Of a DNA stretch of 64,000 bases, positions 24,814-35,328 are shown in pieces. Where the stretch lies: positions 4,238,453 through 4,302,452 of the forward strand of contig NZ_LT985361.1 in assembly GCF_900269665.1 (NCBI RefSeq), read 5' to 3'. This stretch comes from Nocardia suismassiliense. GTDB taxonomy: Bacteria > Actinomycetota > Actinomycetes > Mycobacteriales > Mycobacteriaceae. A program made the translations under genes and the position numbers. How positions within the stretch are numbered: position 1 is the stretch's first letter; the number at the start of each line of letters is the position of its first letter. The notes beneath the pieces were generated by a model. The model was not told the DNA's origin. It saw only the letters and a list, made by a program, of their open reading frames with translations, and did not search any database.

Positions 24814-25563
24814 TTATTCGGCCGGGACGGTCAGGGGGTCGGCGCCGGTCGATGACGACATCGCGGTGACGAGACCGCGTTCGTTGAATGCGATGGCGAC
24901 TTCGATTCCCGGGCCGGCGATGCGCATTGTCGAGCCGTCGACGGTGGACGTGGCGGTCAGTCCGCGTTGCATCGCGTAGCTGTGCAGGGCGCGTTTGTGG
25001 TCGGGTAGGTCGAGTTTGAAGACGCCGGTGAGGGCCTGCATGGTGTGCATCAGGTCGGGGGCGGGGAGGGCGAGATCGGGGTGTTCGATCAGCACGGCGA
25101 GGCGGGTTCCGCCGCCGACATCGCAGCTGTACCAGGTCCAACTGCCGGATACCGCTTTGGCGAGTTCACCCATGAGCCAGGTGGCCCGATTGGGGTCGGT
25201 GGGTGCGCCGGGCAGGTCCGCGAACGGCACCTCGTCGGTGCACAGCGCCGAAATGCCGTGTCGCAGTCCGTAATCGCGCACCGAGCGGGCGAGTTCGGTT
25301 ACCTCGGGCGGATACCAGTCGTTGTTCGCCCAACTCCACAGCCAACTGCGCGGACCGGGCGCCGCCGTGCCGAGCACATGAAATCGCGTGCACACCAACG
25401 GCTTTTCGCCGAAGAACTCGAACCGCGGCGGTTCGTAACTCACCTGCCACCGATGTTCACCCAGCACCTCGATACTGTGCTCTTGATGTTCGAAGGACAT
25501 CAGTGCGGCATCGTCGAGTAACTGTTCGAGCGTGGGTGATTCGTGGTGAAGATAAGCGGTCAC
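24814..25563 (-). CDS. conserved hypothetical protein (DUF6882-like)
   Basis: Soluble protein of about 249 residues. It has a tryptophan-rich motif (SWLWSWANNDWYPPE) that I associate with the DUF6882 group of actinobacterial proteins of unknown function; the match is from memory. The start is uncertain: GTG 25563 follows GGAGG very closely, while the frame opens up to 25662, where it would overlap the divergent AraC promoter. The T-box leader of aspS begins about 35 bases past its stop, so the two are probably separate units. Confidence 0.6.
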   Translation of the reverse strand: MTAYLHHESPTLEQLLDDAALMSFEHQEHSIEVLGEHRWQVSYEPPRFEFFGEKPLVCTRFHVLGTAAPGPRSWLWSWANNDWYPPEVTELARSVRDYGLRHGISALCTDEVPFADLPGAPTDPNRATWLMGELAKAVSGSWTWYSCDVGGGTRLAVLIEHPDLALPAPDLMHTMQALTGVFKLDLPDHKRALHSYAMQRGLTATSTVDGSTMRIAGPGIEVAIAFNERGLVTAMSSSTGADPLTVPAE

Positions 25564-25691
25564 GACCTCCGATACTGTCTTACCGGCGGGTGCGGTGCAC
25601 CCCCATAGAAATGACGTCCCTGCACGTTTTTGCCAGTTGGCAAGAAAGCGGGCGCTAGGCAACTCCGATACGACCTGGCACGATCATTCGA

Positions 25692-26141
25692 GTGACCAGC
25701 AAACCCGACGCAGCGCAGACCCTGCGCGATCTCGCGCGCTTGCGCCGTGTTCGCGACCGGATCGATCGTGAATACGCCCAGCCGCTCGACGTCGAGGCCC
25801 TCGCCAGGGACGCGCACATGTCGGCAGGCCACCTGAGCCGCCAGTTCCGGCTGGCCTACGGCGAGTCGCCATACAGCTACCTGATGACGCGGCGGATCGA
25901 GCGTGCCATGGCGTTGCTGCGCCGCGGCGACCTGAGCGTCACCGAGGTGTGTTTCGCGGTCGGCTGCTCATCGTTGGGTACCTTCAGCACCCGCTTCACC
26001 GAGCTGGTCGGGGTGCCGCCGAGCACCTACCGGCGCGAGGCGGCGGAGGCGACCGCGGGCATGCCGTCCTGCGTGGCCAAACAGGTCACCAGACCGATCA
26101 GGAATCGAGAAGCGCCGGCGAGTGCACCGGAATTAGCCTGA
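25692..26141 (+). CDS. AraC-family transcriptional regulator (short)
   Basis: Regulator of 149 residues consisting almost only of the two helix-turn-helix motifs (LDVEALARDAHMSAGHLSRQF and SVTEVCFAVGCSSLGTFSTRF, ending in GVPPSTYRRE), without a ligand domain. The start is GTG 25692; no strong ribosome site. A glyoxalase-fold gene follows five bases after its stop, so the pair forms an operon of a kind often seen in actinobacteria, with the AraC protein controlling the downstream enzyme. Confidence 0.88.
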   Translation: MTSKPDAAQTLRDLARLRRVRDRIDREYAQPLDVEALARDAHMSAGHLSRQFRLAYGESPYSYLMTRRIERAMALLRRGDLSVTEVCFAVGCSSLGTFSTRFTELVGVPPSTYRREAAEATAGMPSCVAKQVTRPIRNREAPASAPELA

Positions 26142-26146
26142 TCAGC

Positions 26147-26557
26147 ATGACAATCACCATTCAATCGAGCTTCCTCCCGCAGAACGACCCGGAAGCCGCC
26201 CTCGGCTTCTACCGCGACATCCTCGGCTTCGAGGTGCGCAACGACGTCGGCTACAACGGGATGCGCTGGATCACGGTCGGCCCCGCCGACCAGCCGGGCA
26301 CCTCGATCGTGCTGTACCCGCCCGCCGCCAGCCCCGGCATCACCGACGACGAACGGCGCACCATCGAAGAGATGATGGCCAAGGGCACCTACGGCAGCAT
26401 CCTGCTGGCAACCAAGGATGTCGACGGCACCTTCGAGCGCCTGCAGGCCGGCGACGCCGAGGTGGTCCAGGAGCCGACCGACCAGCCGTACGGCGTGCGC
26501 GACTGCGCCTTCCGTGATCCGGCGGGCAACATGGTCCGAATCCAGCAGGTGAGCTGA
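26147..26557 (+). CDS. VOC-family (glyoxalase/bleomycin-resistance fold) protein
   Basis: Protein of 136 residues with the paired beta-alpha-beta-beta-beta modules of the vicinal oxygen chelate fold: FLPQNDPEAALGFYRDILGFEV at the start and CAFRDPAGNMVRIQQ at the end, the glutamate-type ligand position being replaced by arginine/isoleucine, so metal catalysis is doubtful. It follows the AraC gene by five bases. A binding or resistance role for a small toxic compound is possible. The stop codon lies inside a hairpin shared with the opposing LysR gene. Confidence 0.82.
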   Translation: MTITIQSSFLPQNDPEAALGFYRDILGFEVRNDVGYNGMRWITVGPADQPGTSIVLYPPAASPGITDDERRTIEEMMAKGTYGSILLATKDVDGTFERLQAGDAEVVQEPTDQPYGVRDCAFRDPAGNMVRIQQVS

Positions 26558-26571
26558 GCCGGTCAGCTCAC
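26549..26571. terminator. bidirectional hairpin spanning both stop codons
   Basis: GTGAGCTGA pairs perfectly with TCAGCTCAC around GCCGG. The left arm ends in the TGA of the glyoxalase-fold gene and the right arm contains the TGA of the opposing LysR gene, so one compact element holds both stops and would form in either transcript. Confidence 0.6.
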
Positions 26572-27549
26572 CGAACGCAGCCGGTGCAGGGTGGACGGAT
26601 CGAGGTCGAGGGCCAGTTCGATCGGCCCGAGTTCGGTCGCGATGCGCGCGAACTCCGTCCCCCAGCGGCTGAGGGTCTCGGCGCGGTGGATCAACCCCCA
26701 GCTCAGCGTGGGATTCTCGTCGATCGGCACGTACACGGCCTCGCCACGGTCGTAGTACTTGATCGCCTGCCCACACGCGAAGGCCACCGCGTCACCCGAG
26801 GTCACTGACCACAGCACTTCCTCGCGGGTCGGCGCGGGCGCGCCGGCCGGGCGGGCACCTGGTGCCAGCGGCGAGAACGACTCCTCCCAGTACTGCGGGA
26901 TCGGCAGCCCGGACGGCAGGACGTCGTAGCCGGACAGCTCGGCCAGTGACACCGAGGCGCGCCCGGCCAGCGGGTGCGTCCGCCCGACGACCAGCACGAT
27001 GGGCTCGCTGAACGCGACGGGCCCTTCGCGCAGGTCGGCTTCGCGCACGGGCAGCGCGAGCAGGGCCACATCGACCTCGTCGCTGCGGATCAGGGCGAAC
27101 GGGTCATCGATGCGCACCTCGCGCATCCGGAACTCGACGTGCGGGAAACGGTTCCGGAACAGCGCGGTCATCGGTGCGAGGTCCTGCCACATCGGGCCGA
27201 GCACACCCAGTGTCAGCGTGTCCGGGCCGCCACGCGCGAGGTTCGTCGCCGATTCGACGCCGTCGAGAATGCGGCGATAACCGGCTTGCAGGTCGTCGCG
27301 GAGTTGTTCGCCCAGCGGTGTCAGGGTCACCTTGCGGCTGGTTCGTTCGAACAGTGGCGCACCGATTCGCCGCTCCTGCTTGGCGATCGTCTGACTCACC
27401 CGGGGCGTCGAAATATGCAACCGCTCCGCGGTACGGCCGAAGTGCAACTCTTCGGCGAGAGTCAGGAAGATCTCGATGTCACGCAATTCCACTCCGTCAT
27501 CGTTGCGATCGTTAACCCCGAGCGCAACCGTCGTTTCGTGATTGCTCAT
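26563..27549 (-). CDS. LysR-family transcriptional regulator
   Basis: Regulator of 328 residues. The N-terminal helix-turn-helix (IEIFLTLAEELHFGRTAERLHISTP RVSQTI, positions about 24-54) precedes a periplasmic-binding-protein-like effector domain (TLTLGVLGPMWQDL onward). ATG 27549 is used; GTG 27492 is possible since the first 19 residues are not typical. It diverges from an operon encoding a monooxygenase-fold protein, a small membrane protein and a UvrA-like ATPase, and is the natural regulator of that operon. GGAAAA repeats in the gap may be part of its binding site. Confidence 0.88.
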   Translation of the reverse strand: MSNHETTVALGVNDRNDDGVELRDIEIFLTLAEELHFGRTAERLHISTPRVSQTIAKQERRIGAPLFERTSRKVTLTPLGEQLRDDLQAGYRRILDGVESATNLARGGPDTLTLGVLGPMWQDLAPMTALFRNRFPHVEFRMREVRIDDPFALIRSDEVDVALLALPVREADLREGPVAFSEPIVLVVGRTHPLAGRASVSLAELSGYDVLPSGLPIPQYWEESFSPLAPGARPAGAPAPTREEVLWSVTSGDAVAFACGQAIKYYDRGEAVYVPIDENPTLSWGLIHRAETLSRWGTEFARIATELGPIELALDLDPSTLHRLRSVS

Positions 27550-27622
27550 TGTTCGCAGGTGGTCGCAACGGAAAACTATGAGTCACAAGGAAAAACGTTC
27601 CGAGACGAGAGGGCACGACACC

Positions 27623-27913
27623 ATGGCAGTCGTACGCACGCACCGATACACCGTCGTGACCGGCAAGCTCGCCCAGCTGCTCGAGCAGCGCACGCTGGTG
27701 CTGCGCGCCATTCGGTCGGCGAACGCGGCCTTCACCGCCGCCACCTTGATCCGCCAGGAAGACGGGTCCTACCTCGACATCTGGCGCTGGGAGTCGGCCG
27801 AGGGCATGCGCGGCGCGACGGCCAGCGCGCAGAGTTGCCCGCTTGCCACGGCGGCCGCCGCGCTGACCACCCACCACAGCGTGGTCGACGGCAAAGTCCT
27901 CGACGAGCGATAA
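27623..27913 (+). CDS. antibiotic biosynthesis monooxygenase-fold (ABM/ferredoxin-like) protein
   Basis: Small protein of 96 residues with a dimeric ferredoxin-like (ABM) pattern: beta strand VRTHRYTV, helix KLAQLLEQRTLVLRAI, strands around AATLIRQEDGSYLDIWRWES, then a second helix. Such proteins act as cofactor-free oxygenases or small-molecule binders. ATG 27623 follows GAGAGGG. It opens the operon facing the LysR gene and is followed by a small membrane protein and a UvrA-like ATPase. Confidence 0.65.
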   Translation: MAVVRTHRYTVVTGKLAQLLEQRTLVLRAIRSANAAFTAATLIRQEDGSYLDIWRWESAEGMRGATASAQSCPLATAAAALTTHHSVVDGKVLDER

Positions 27914-27967
27914 ACCCGAAACATTCACTGCACGACCTGCGGATCGTGCGCAGCAAAGGAGATCATC

Positions 27968-28198
27968 ATGGCTTGGAGCAAGCGGAACCGTCAGCTGCAC
28001 CGCCAGCTGTCCATCATCTTCACCACCACCGTCATCGTCGCCTTCATCGGCGCCGCCCTCGGTCTCACCGAAACCGCGATGTGGCTGTTCTACCTGCCGC
28101 TGCCCCCACTGTTTCTGCTCATGGGCACTGGCTTGTACATGTTCGCTCAGCCCTACCGCACCAAGCGCCGCGGCGCGCGCCCGAACCTCGCCCAGTAG
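27968..28198 (+). CDS. small membrane protein
   Basis: Protein of 76 residues with two hydrophobic helices (IIFTTTVIVAFIGAALGL and LFYLPLPPLFLLMGTGLYMF) between basic ends. Start firm: AAAGGAG lies eight bases before ATG 27968. It sits between the monooxygenase-fold gene and the UvrA-like gene on one transcript. No family recognised. Confidence 0.7.
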   Translation: MAWSKRNRQLHRQLSIIFTTTVIVAFIGAALGLTETAMWLFYLPLPPLFLLMGTGLYMFAQPYRTKRRGARPNLAQ

Positions 28199-28224
28199 TC
28201 CTGATCAGGTTAGATGGAGACACC

Positions 28225-30618
<2,394 letters not shown>

Positions 30619-30628
30619 GTCGGACTCG

Positions 30629-30663
30629 CGGACCGGCGGAGCCATATCGGCTCCGCCGGTCCG
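30629..30663. terminator. strong hairpin after the UvrA-like gene
   Basis: CGGACCGGCGGAGCC pairs perfectly with GGCTCCGCCGGTCCG (15 pairs) around ATATC, starting 11 bases after the stop. No U-tract follows; in actinobacteria such stems still terminate. Confidence 0.8.
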
Positions 30664-30920
30664 TTGCGTTAGCCGTCGGATCGCTTGTAAATGCCGACTG
30701 GCCGGTTTTTGAAACATTGCCGTTATTTCTTCGACATATGACATGTCTCGGGCGTAGTCTGGGCCCTGGTAATTCAGCCGGGTGGAGTCGGGGAGAAATG
30801 CGTTCAATTCACGGGGGACATCGTTATCGTGGCTGCCTGGAATTCGCTGGACCTGCACTATCCGGCCGCGGTGTCGACCGGGTCGATGCCGTGTGGTGAT
30901 TCGAGTGGGGATACACGGCA
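30664..30920 (+). promoter_or_regulatory. leader region of the desaturase operon
   Basis: About 260 bases with lower GC at its left end (TTTTTGAAACATTGCCGTTATTTC), probably the promoter. A repeated GACATATGACATG element lies near 30735-30750. In the right part, GTG 30829, with GGGGGAC upstream, opens a frame with fair codon usage that runs into the desaturase gene one base out of register. Confidence 0.4.
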
Positions 30921-32033
30921 ATGCCGCAAGAAGACAGAGTTCAGCAAAGATGTCGAGCTTCGCGACCGTCGAGTGGTGGCTTCAAAAGGGAACTTTCTCC
31001 GGAGACGAAAGAGGCCGTCAAAGATATTCATAACAGCAGGGACAATTGGCACGGTCCGCTCGGATTGCTGGCCGACTGGCTGGTCATCATCGGTTCGGCC
31101 GTAGTTGTCGTGCACTTCGATTATCAACCGTTGGTGTACCTGGCCGGGGTGATCATCATCGCGGGTAGGCAGCGCGCGCTGCGCAGCCTGATGCACGAGG
31201 CCAGCCACCTGAAACTCACTCGTCACGGGCCTGCCAACAAGTGGCTCGGGCGGGTGTTCATCGCGTGGCCGATCTTCTCCGGGTTGTCGGCTTACACCTG
31301 TGCGCATTGCGAACATCATCGGCACCTCTGGGACGATCGCCGCGATCCGAAACTGCTCGGCTATATGCGGCTCGGACTGGTGAATCCCCGCGATATGAAA
31401 CAATTCGTGCGTCGGCACCTGTTGAAGCCGCTCTTGATGACGCATGTGCCGTATCAGGTGACGGCGGATCTCATCGGGCGGGACGAGGATCGTAAGGAAA
31501 CGCGCCTTCGGTTCCTTTTCCTGGCGGTTGTGTCCGCAGCCTTCTTGGTGGCCGGTGCCGGTCTGGAATTCTTGCTGCTGTGGGTAGTCCCATACGTCAC
31601 GTTCTATCAAATTCTGCGGTACTGGAGCGATATCGCCGACCACGCCGGATTGCGCTCGGATAATCCGTGGCAGGCGACGCGCAGTTGGGATGCGCCGTGG
31701 TTGGTCCGGCAATTCCTCGCACCGCATAATTCCAATTGGCACCTCGCGCATCACCTGTACCCGGCGGTACCGCACTACCGGATTCGCCAGCTGCACGAGA
31801 CTTTGCAGGCGACACCGTCCTATCAGGACGCCCACCACTGCGACGGTTTCTTGTTCGCCCGCCATCGGTGTCGACCCGCTGTCGTGCAGGACGTGCTCCA
31901 GCCGGAACGGCTGGCCGAGATCCGGGCCCGTCATCCGCAGCTCTGCGAACATCGCCGCGAGATGATGGCAGGATGCGCGCAATCCTGCCCGGTGACGGCG
32001 CTGCGTCCAGCGGAACCGAGCGAAATCGTATGA
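30921..32033 (+). CDS. fatty acid desaturase-family membrane hydroxylase/desaturase
   Basis: Di-iron membrane enzyme of 370 residues. The three histidine boxes are present: HEASH (92-96), HCEHH (129-133) and a third HLAHH near 275, between four hydrophobic helices. This is the signature of lipid desaturases and related hydroxylases; the substrate is open. The start taken is ATG 30921 with GGGGAT upstream, but the first 20 residues look unnatural while the alternative upstream frame (from GTG 30829) looks coding and would join after one base of slippage near 30984-30990. The stop overlaps the EamA transporter start in ATGA. Confidence 0.82.
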   Translation: MPQEDRVQQRCRASRPSSGGFKRELSPETKEAVKDIHNSRDNWHGPLGLLADWLVIIGSAVVVVHFDYQPLVYLAGVIIIAGRQRALRSLMHEASHLKLTRHGPANKWLGRVFIAWPIFSGLSAYTCAHCEHHRHLWDDRRDPKLLGYMRLGLVNPRDMKQFVRRHLLKPLLMTHVPYQVTADLIGRDEDRKETRLRFLFLAVVSAAFLVAGAGLEFLLLWVVPYVTFYQILRYWSDIADHAGLRSDNPWQATRSWDAPWLVRQFLAPHNSNWHLAHHLYPAVPHYRIRQLHETLQATPSYQDAHHCDGFLFARHRCRPAVVQDVLQPERLAEIRARHPQLCEHRREMMAGCAQSCPVTALRPAEPSEIV

Positions 32034-32938
32034 GCCTCAGTGTGTCCCGAGCCGCTGAGCAACGATCCGGTGCTTGGCTCGGGACGCTACTGGCCTTGGG
32101 CTCCAGTGTCGCGGTCGGCTCCGCGATCGCCGCGACGACGGCGCTGACCGAGTTCCCGATCATGACCGGGCAAGCCGTGCGGTACGGGATCGCCGCCGCG
32201 CTGATGTTCGCCCTCTTCTGGGGGCGGCTGCCTCGGGTCAGCACGGCGCAGCTCACCAGGATCGCAGTGCTGGGGGCGACCGGACTCGCCGGCTTCAATA
32301 TCTGCTTGGTGCTGGCGCTGCAACGGGTCGATGCGGGTGTGGTCGGCGCAGTCGTCGGTGCGGTGCCGGTGGTGCTGGCTTTGGCGGGTCCGCTCATGGC
32401 TCGTCGCTCGCCGTCGATGCGGGCGGTAGTGGCCGCGGGCATCGTGACCACGGGTGCGGTCGTCGTGCAATGGTCCGGTGCCGCGGCCGATTCGGTCGGG
32501 CTGCTGCTCGCCGCAGGTGCCCTGGCGGGCGAGTGCGCGTTCTCACTCGTCGCCATCCCGCTGGTGCGGGAGATCGGCGCGAAGGCCACGGCCACCTATG
32601 CCGCGACCGCAGGCGCGGTTCTCTGCGGAATCGTCGCGGTGCTGATTGATGTGCCGGCCGCCCGCCTGCCCACGGTGGGGGAATCGGCGGCGATCATTTA
32701 TCTCGCCGTGGTGGCATCGGCCGGTGCCTTCCTCCTCTGGTACGCGGCGCTGGATCGGATCCCGGTGGAAACCGCCGGGGCCTTCGCCGGGGTTGTGCCC
32801 GTGTGCGCGTTGGTGACCGGCGTGCTGTTGGGTGTCTCGGAAAGCTCGCCACTGCGTTTCGTCGGTGCGGGGATAGTGGGCGTCGGAGTGGTGCTCGCCG
32901 CCCGGGGAACTCGGCAGGTCAGCCAGGGATCCCCTTGA
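32030..32938 (+). CDS. EamA/DMT-family transporter
   Basis: Ten-helix transporter of 302 residues with two EamA repeats; the second begins near GLLLAAGALAGECAFSLVAIPL. DMT exporters move amino acids, nucleotides or metabolites outward. The gene overlaps the desaturase stop by four bases, so the two are translationally coupled, which suggests export of a product related to the desaturase or hydroxylase reaction. Substrate unknown. Confidence 0.85.
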   Translation: MSLSVSRAAEQRSGAWLGTLLALGSSVAVGSAIAATTALTEFPIMTGQAVRYGIAAALMFALFWGRLPRVSTAQLTRIAVLGATGLAGFNICLVLALQRVDAGVVGAVVGAVPVVLALAGPLMARRSPSMRAVVAAGIVTTGAVVVQWSGAAADSVGLLLAAGALAGECAFSLVAIPLVREIGAKATATYAATAGAVLCGIVAVLIDVPAARLPTVGESAAIIYLAVVASAGAFLLWYAALDRIPVETAGAFAGVVPVCALVTGVLLGVSESSPLRFVGAGIVGVGVVLAARGTRQVSQGSP

Positions 32939-32966
32939 GTAGGCGGGAACCTGTCGGATCATGCGG

Positions 32967-33629
32967 TCATTCGCGACTGCCTCGGGCGCTCAGGGCGCGG
33001 ATCGGGCCGATTAGTGTGCGGTAGATGGGGCGTACGAAGCGGCCGGGGAGGTAGCGGTGGCGTTCCTCTTGCCAGACGCGGGCTCTGCGGTGGGCGGCGA
33101 GGGGGGACCAGCGTTCCGGATCCACGGGTTCGGTGGTGTGTAATTCGATGCGGCACAGGTGTTTTGTGTTGACGTAGCCGTACTGGTGGGGGCTGACCAG
33201 TCGGAGGGGAGCGCCGTGGTCGCTGTTCAACGGCTGTCCGTCGAGGCGGTCGGCGATGAGCACGTCGGCGGCGAGGGCGTCCTCGAGCAGCACGATCGCC
33301 CGGTGACCGTCGAGGCCTTCGAAGACGACGTGGCTGATCGTCGCGCCGGACTGGAGCAGCGGTTCGATCCGGGTGCGGTAGAGGGGCTCGAACGCGGTTC
33401 CTTCCCACCGCAGGCCGGTGGCCGACCATCCTGCGACACAGTGGAAGTCGGCGTCGAGCTGTGTCCGGGGCATGTTCGCGAGCTCGGCCCGCGACAGTGT
33501 GAGGGTCTCGGTCAGGGGTCCGCTGATCTCGATCGTGGGGTCGGCGGGGACCGGCGGCGGTGGGTGATGCAGATGGGTACCGAAGCGGGGAAAGCCGTCG
33601 ACGGCTCGTTGGCCCGGGGGAAGTGTCAT
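32967..33629 (-). CDS. molybdopterin-dependent oxidoreductase (sulfite oxidase fold)
   Basis: Soluble enzyme of 220 residues with the Moco-binding sulfite-oxidase/YedY fold. The Mo-ligand cysteine is Cys64 in DFHCVAGWSATGLRWEG, the family's key motif, followed by the substrate-pocket region HGAPLRLVSPHQYGYVNTK. No Tat signal or transmembrane anchor is seen, so it is cytoplasmic, unlike MsrP/YedY. A TATAC-type palindrome lies 15 bases upstream of ATG 33629, probably at its promoter. Substrate unknown; the adjacent divergent AraC regulator may control it. Confidence 0.85.
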   Translation of the reverse strand: MTLPPGQRAVDGFPRFGTHLHHPPPPVPADPTIEISGPLTETLTLSRAELANMPRTQLDADFHCVAGWSATGLRWEGTAFEPLYRTRIEPLLQSGATISHVVFEGLDGHRAIVLLEDALAADVLIADRLDGQPLNSDHGAPLRLVSPHQYGYVNTKHLCRIELHTTEPVDPERWSPLAAHRRARVWQEERHRYLPGRFVRPIYRTLIGPIRALSARGSRE

Positions 33630-33643
33630 GTCGATCCTCGTTC

Positions 33644-33659
33644 TATACGACGTTGTATA
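33644..33659. promoter_or_regulatory. AT-rich palindrome upstream of the Mo-oxidoreductase
   Basis: TATACGACGTTGTATA pairs in 7 of 8 positions and begins 15 bases before the start codon. It may be a repressor operator overlapping the promoter. The binding protein is unknown; TetR proteins commonly use sites like this. Confidence 0.5.
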
Positions 33660-33790
33660 TGCGGGGCGCGTTGGGCGCTATGAGTATTCTGGGCGATAGG
33701 CACCTATCAGTGCGCTGTGAGAAACCTAACGTGGGTGGAGCAGTTAGGGATTCGCCGAAGGGGGACTAGGCTTTGTCGTGTTTCGGAGAG

Positions 33791-34504
33791 ATGACTATCC
33801 GGCCCGGTGTACTGGCCTATCGTGGCGGTTTGTCGCCGGCGAAGATGCATGCGCACCATTCTGTTCAGGTGCTCATTGCCCGCCGCGGTGAATTCATCGT
33901 GGCCGATGCCGATGCGACAATGGTCACCTGCCCGGCGGCGGTGATTCCCGCCGACGCCGCCCACGAAATGGTGCAAGGTGTGGAGCACGGCGAAATGGTG
34001 CAGCTGGCTGCCGAATCCGCCGACGGAATCGCACTGAGCCGGACCGTGGCACATCCGGAATCCGCCGAGTCCTGGGCGGCCGCAGGAGCCACGTTGTTGG
34101 CTGAGCTCGGCGAAAACCGCTGGTGGGCAGACGGATTGCCCTACGCGAAGCCGACCGCCGCAGCCATGCGACACCCCGCGCTCACCGCGGCGGTGCGCCG
34201 ATTACCCGAACTCGTCGCGGCAGGCCCGGTCCGATTGCGGGACGTGGCCGCAGCAGTCGGCGTATCCGAAAGCCGACTCGGCCACCTGTTCTCCGCGGAG
34301 ACCGGACTCCCGTTCCGCCCCTATGTCCGCTGGCTCCGCATGTCCCGCGCCATCGACCACATCGCCTTGGGTCACACCCTCACCGACGCCGCCCACACCG
34401 CAGGTTTCTACGACGGCGCCCACTTCACCCGCGTCTGCACGAAAACCTTCGGCCTGTCGCCGGCAATTCTGATCAGCGAGATGACTTTCAACGCAGATTC
34501 GTAG
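33791..34504 (+). CDS. AraC-family transcriptional regulator with cupin sensor
   Basis: Regulator of about 237 residues. The N-terminal half is a cupin-like sensor (KMHAHHSVQVLIARRGEFIV with its histidines, then VTCPAAVIPADAAHEM). The C-terminal half holds the AraC double helix-turn-helix (VRLRDVAAAVGVSESRLGHLFSAET and LTDAAHTAGFYDGAHFTRVC). ATG 33791 or TTG 33773 may be the start; the latter has GAAGGGGG upstream. It diverges from the molybdopterin enzyme. The effector is unknown. Confidence 0.85.
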   Translation: MTIRPGVLAYRGGLSPAKMHAHHSVQVLIARRGEFIVADADATMVTCPAAVIPADAAHEMVQGVEHGEMVQLAAESADGIALSRTVAHPESAESWAAAGATLLAELGENRWWADGLPYAKPTAAAMRHPALTAAVRRLPELVAAGPVRLRDVAAAVGVSESRLGHLFSAETGLPFRPYVRWLRMSRAIDHIALGHTLTDAAHTAGFYDGAHFTRVCTKTFGLSPAILISEMTFNADS

Positions 34505-34671
34505 TGTTCGACCTCTTGCCGAGACCGCACGATCCAGCCACCTTCTGACTTCACTACGAACGACCAGTGCTGCGCCGATCCCGTCGCACCACCGACGGTT
34601 GGCGGATCTGTTACGTGTCGTGTCCAATTTGCTACTCGCCCAACTCAATTGGGATCGGCAGGCTATTCGTT

Positions 34672-35175
34672 ATGAAACCTCTGAAGATCCTGATGGTCGC
34701 CGCGCTCGGCGCAACAGTCGCGGCCATGACCGGTACGACCGCGGTTGGCAACGCCGCGAACAACGCGGATCCGAAGCTCGCCAGCATGGGCAGCGGTGGA
34801 GCCCAGTGCATGGACTTGACGTCCTACGCCACCGGCACGCCGGTCACGCTGGCGCCTTGCGACTACTCGAACAATGGCAGCAATCGATGGTTGCTCGGCG
34901 ATGACGACCGTATTTTCAGTACCGGCAGCGGTTATACCCAGTGTATGGACTTGACGTCCTACGCCACCGGCACGCCGGTCACCCTGGCGCCTTGCGATTA
35001 TTCCAACAACGGAAGCAACAAATGGGGGGTCTACCTCGACACGATCATCTTCAGCGTGGGCAGCGGTGGAGCCCAGTGTATGGACTTGACGTCTTACGCC
35101 ACTGGTACACCGGTCACGCTGGCCCCCTGCGATTATTCGAATAATGGAAGCAACAACTGGGAGGCGCGTACGTAG
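34672..35175 (+). CDS. exported beta-trefoil protein made of three near-identical repeats
   Basis: Secreted protein of 167 residues: signal peptide to about residue 29, then three 45-residue repeats with cysteines at 46, 91 and 136. Each repeat holds CMDLTSYATGTPVTL, then APCDYSNNGSN-x-W, identical in all three, which has the form of a ricin-B lectin repeat (paired cysteines and a closing tryptophan like QxW). The whole mature protein is thus one beta-trefoil, with no enzyme domain. A carbohydrate-binding role is inferred from the fold. Codons differ between repeats at several silent positions although the residues are identical. The ATG has only a weak ribosome site. Confidence 0.75.
   Translation: MKPLKILMVAALGATVAAMTGTTAVGNAANNADPKLASMGSGGAQCMDLTSYATGTPVTLAPCDYSNNGSNRWLLGDDDRIFSTGSGYTQCMDLTSYATGTPVTLAPCDYSNNGSNKWGVYLDTIIFSVGSGGAQCMDLTSYATGTPVTLAPCDYSNNGSNNWEART
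34801..35163 (+). repeat. three internal DNA repeats, 135-base period
   Basis: The blocks beginning near 34807, 34942 and 35077 repeat with a 135-base spacing. Long shared runs such as ATGGACTTGACGTC are exact; differences are mainly in third codon positions. They encode the repeats of the exported trefoil protein. Confidence 0.85.
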
Positions 35176-35328
35176 TCGAAGACCTCGATCTGGCGTGCCG
35201 GGGGGAGTTGGCGGAGTCCTTCTTCGGGCACCGTCACCGCGCGCCAGGTCCAGCCTGCCGAGTTGGGCGGTGAGCGCGGTCTGAAGGATCGTTGCCGTAC
35301 CGCCCGATTACGCCTGCTTCCGACGCAT

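Noticed and set aside
26974..28224. Upstream extension of the UvrA-like frame
   Set aside because: It runs through the LysR gene and two small genes on other frames; the UvrA-like protein starts at ATG 28225 with a ribosome site.
34801..35163. CRISPR-like or satellite repeat
   Set aside because: The 135-base period is in frame, differences are mainly in third codon positions and the repeats encode a signal-peptide protein, so they are domain repeats.
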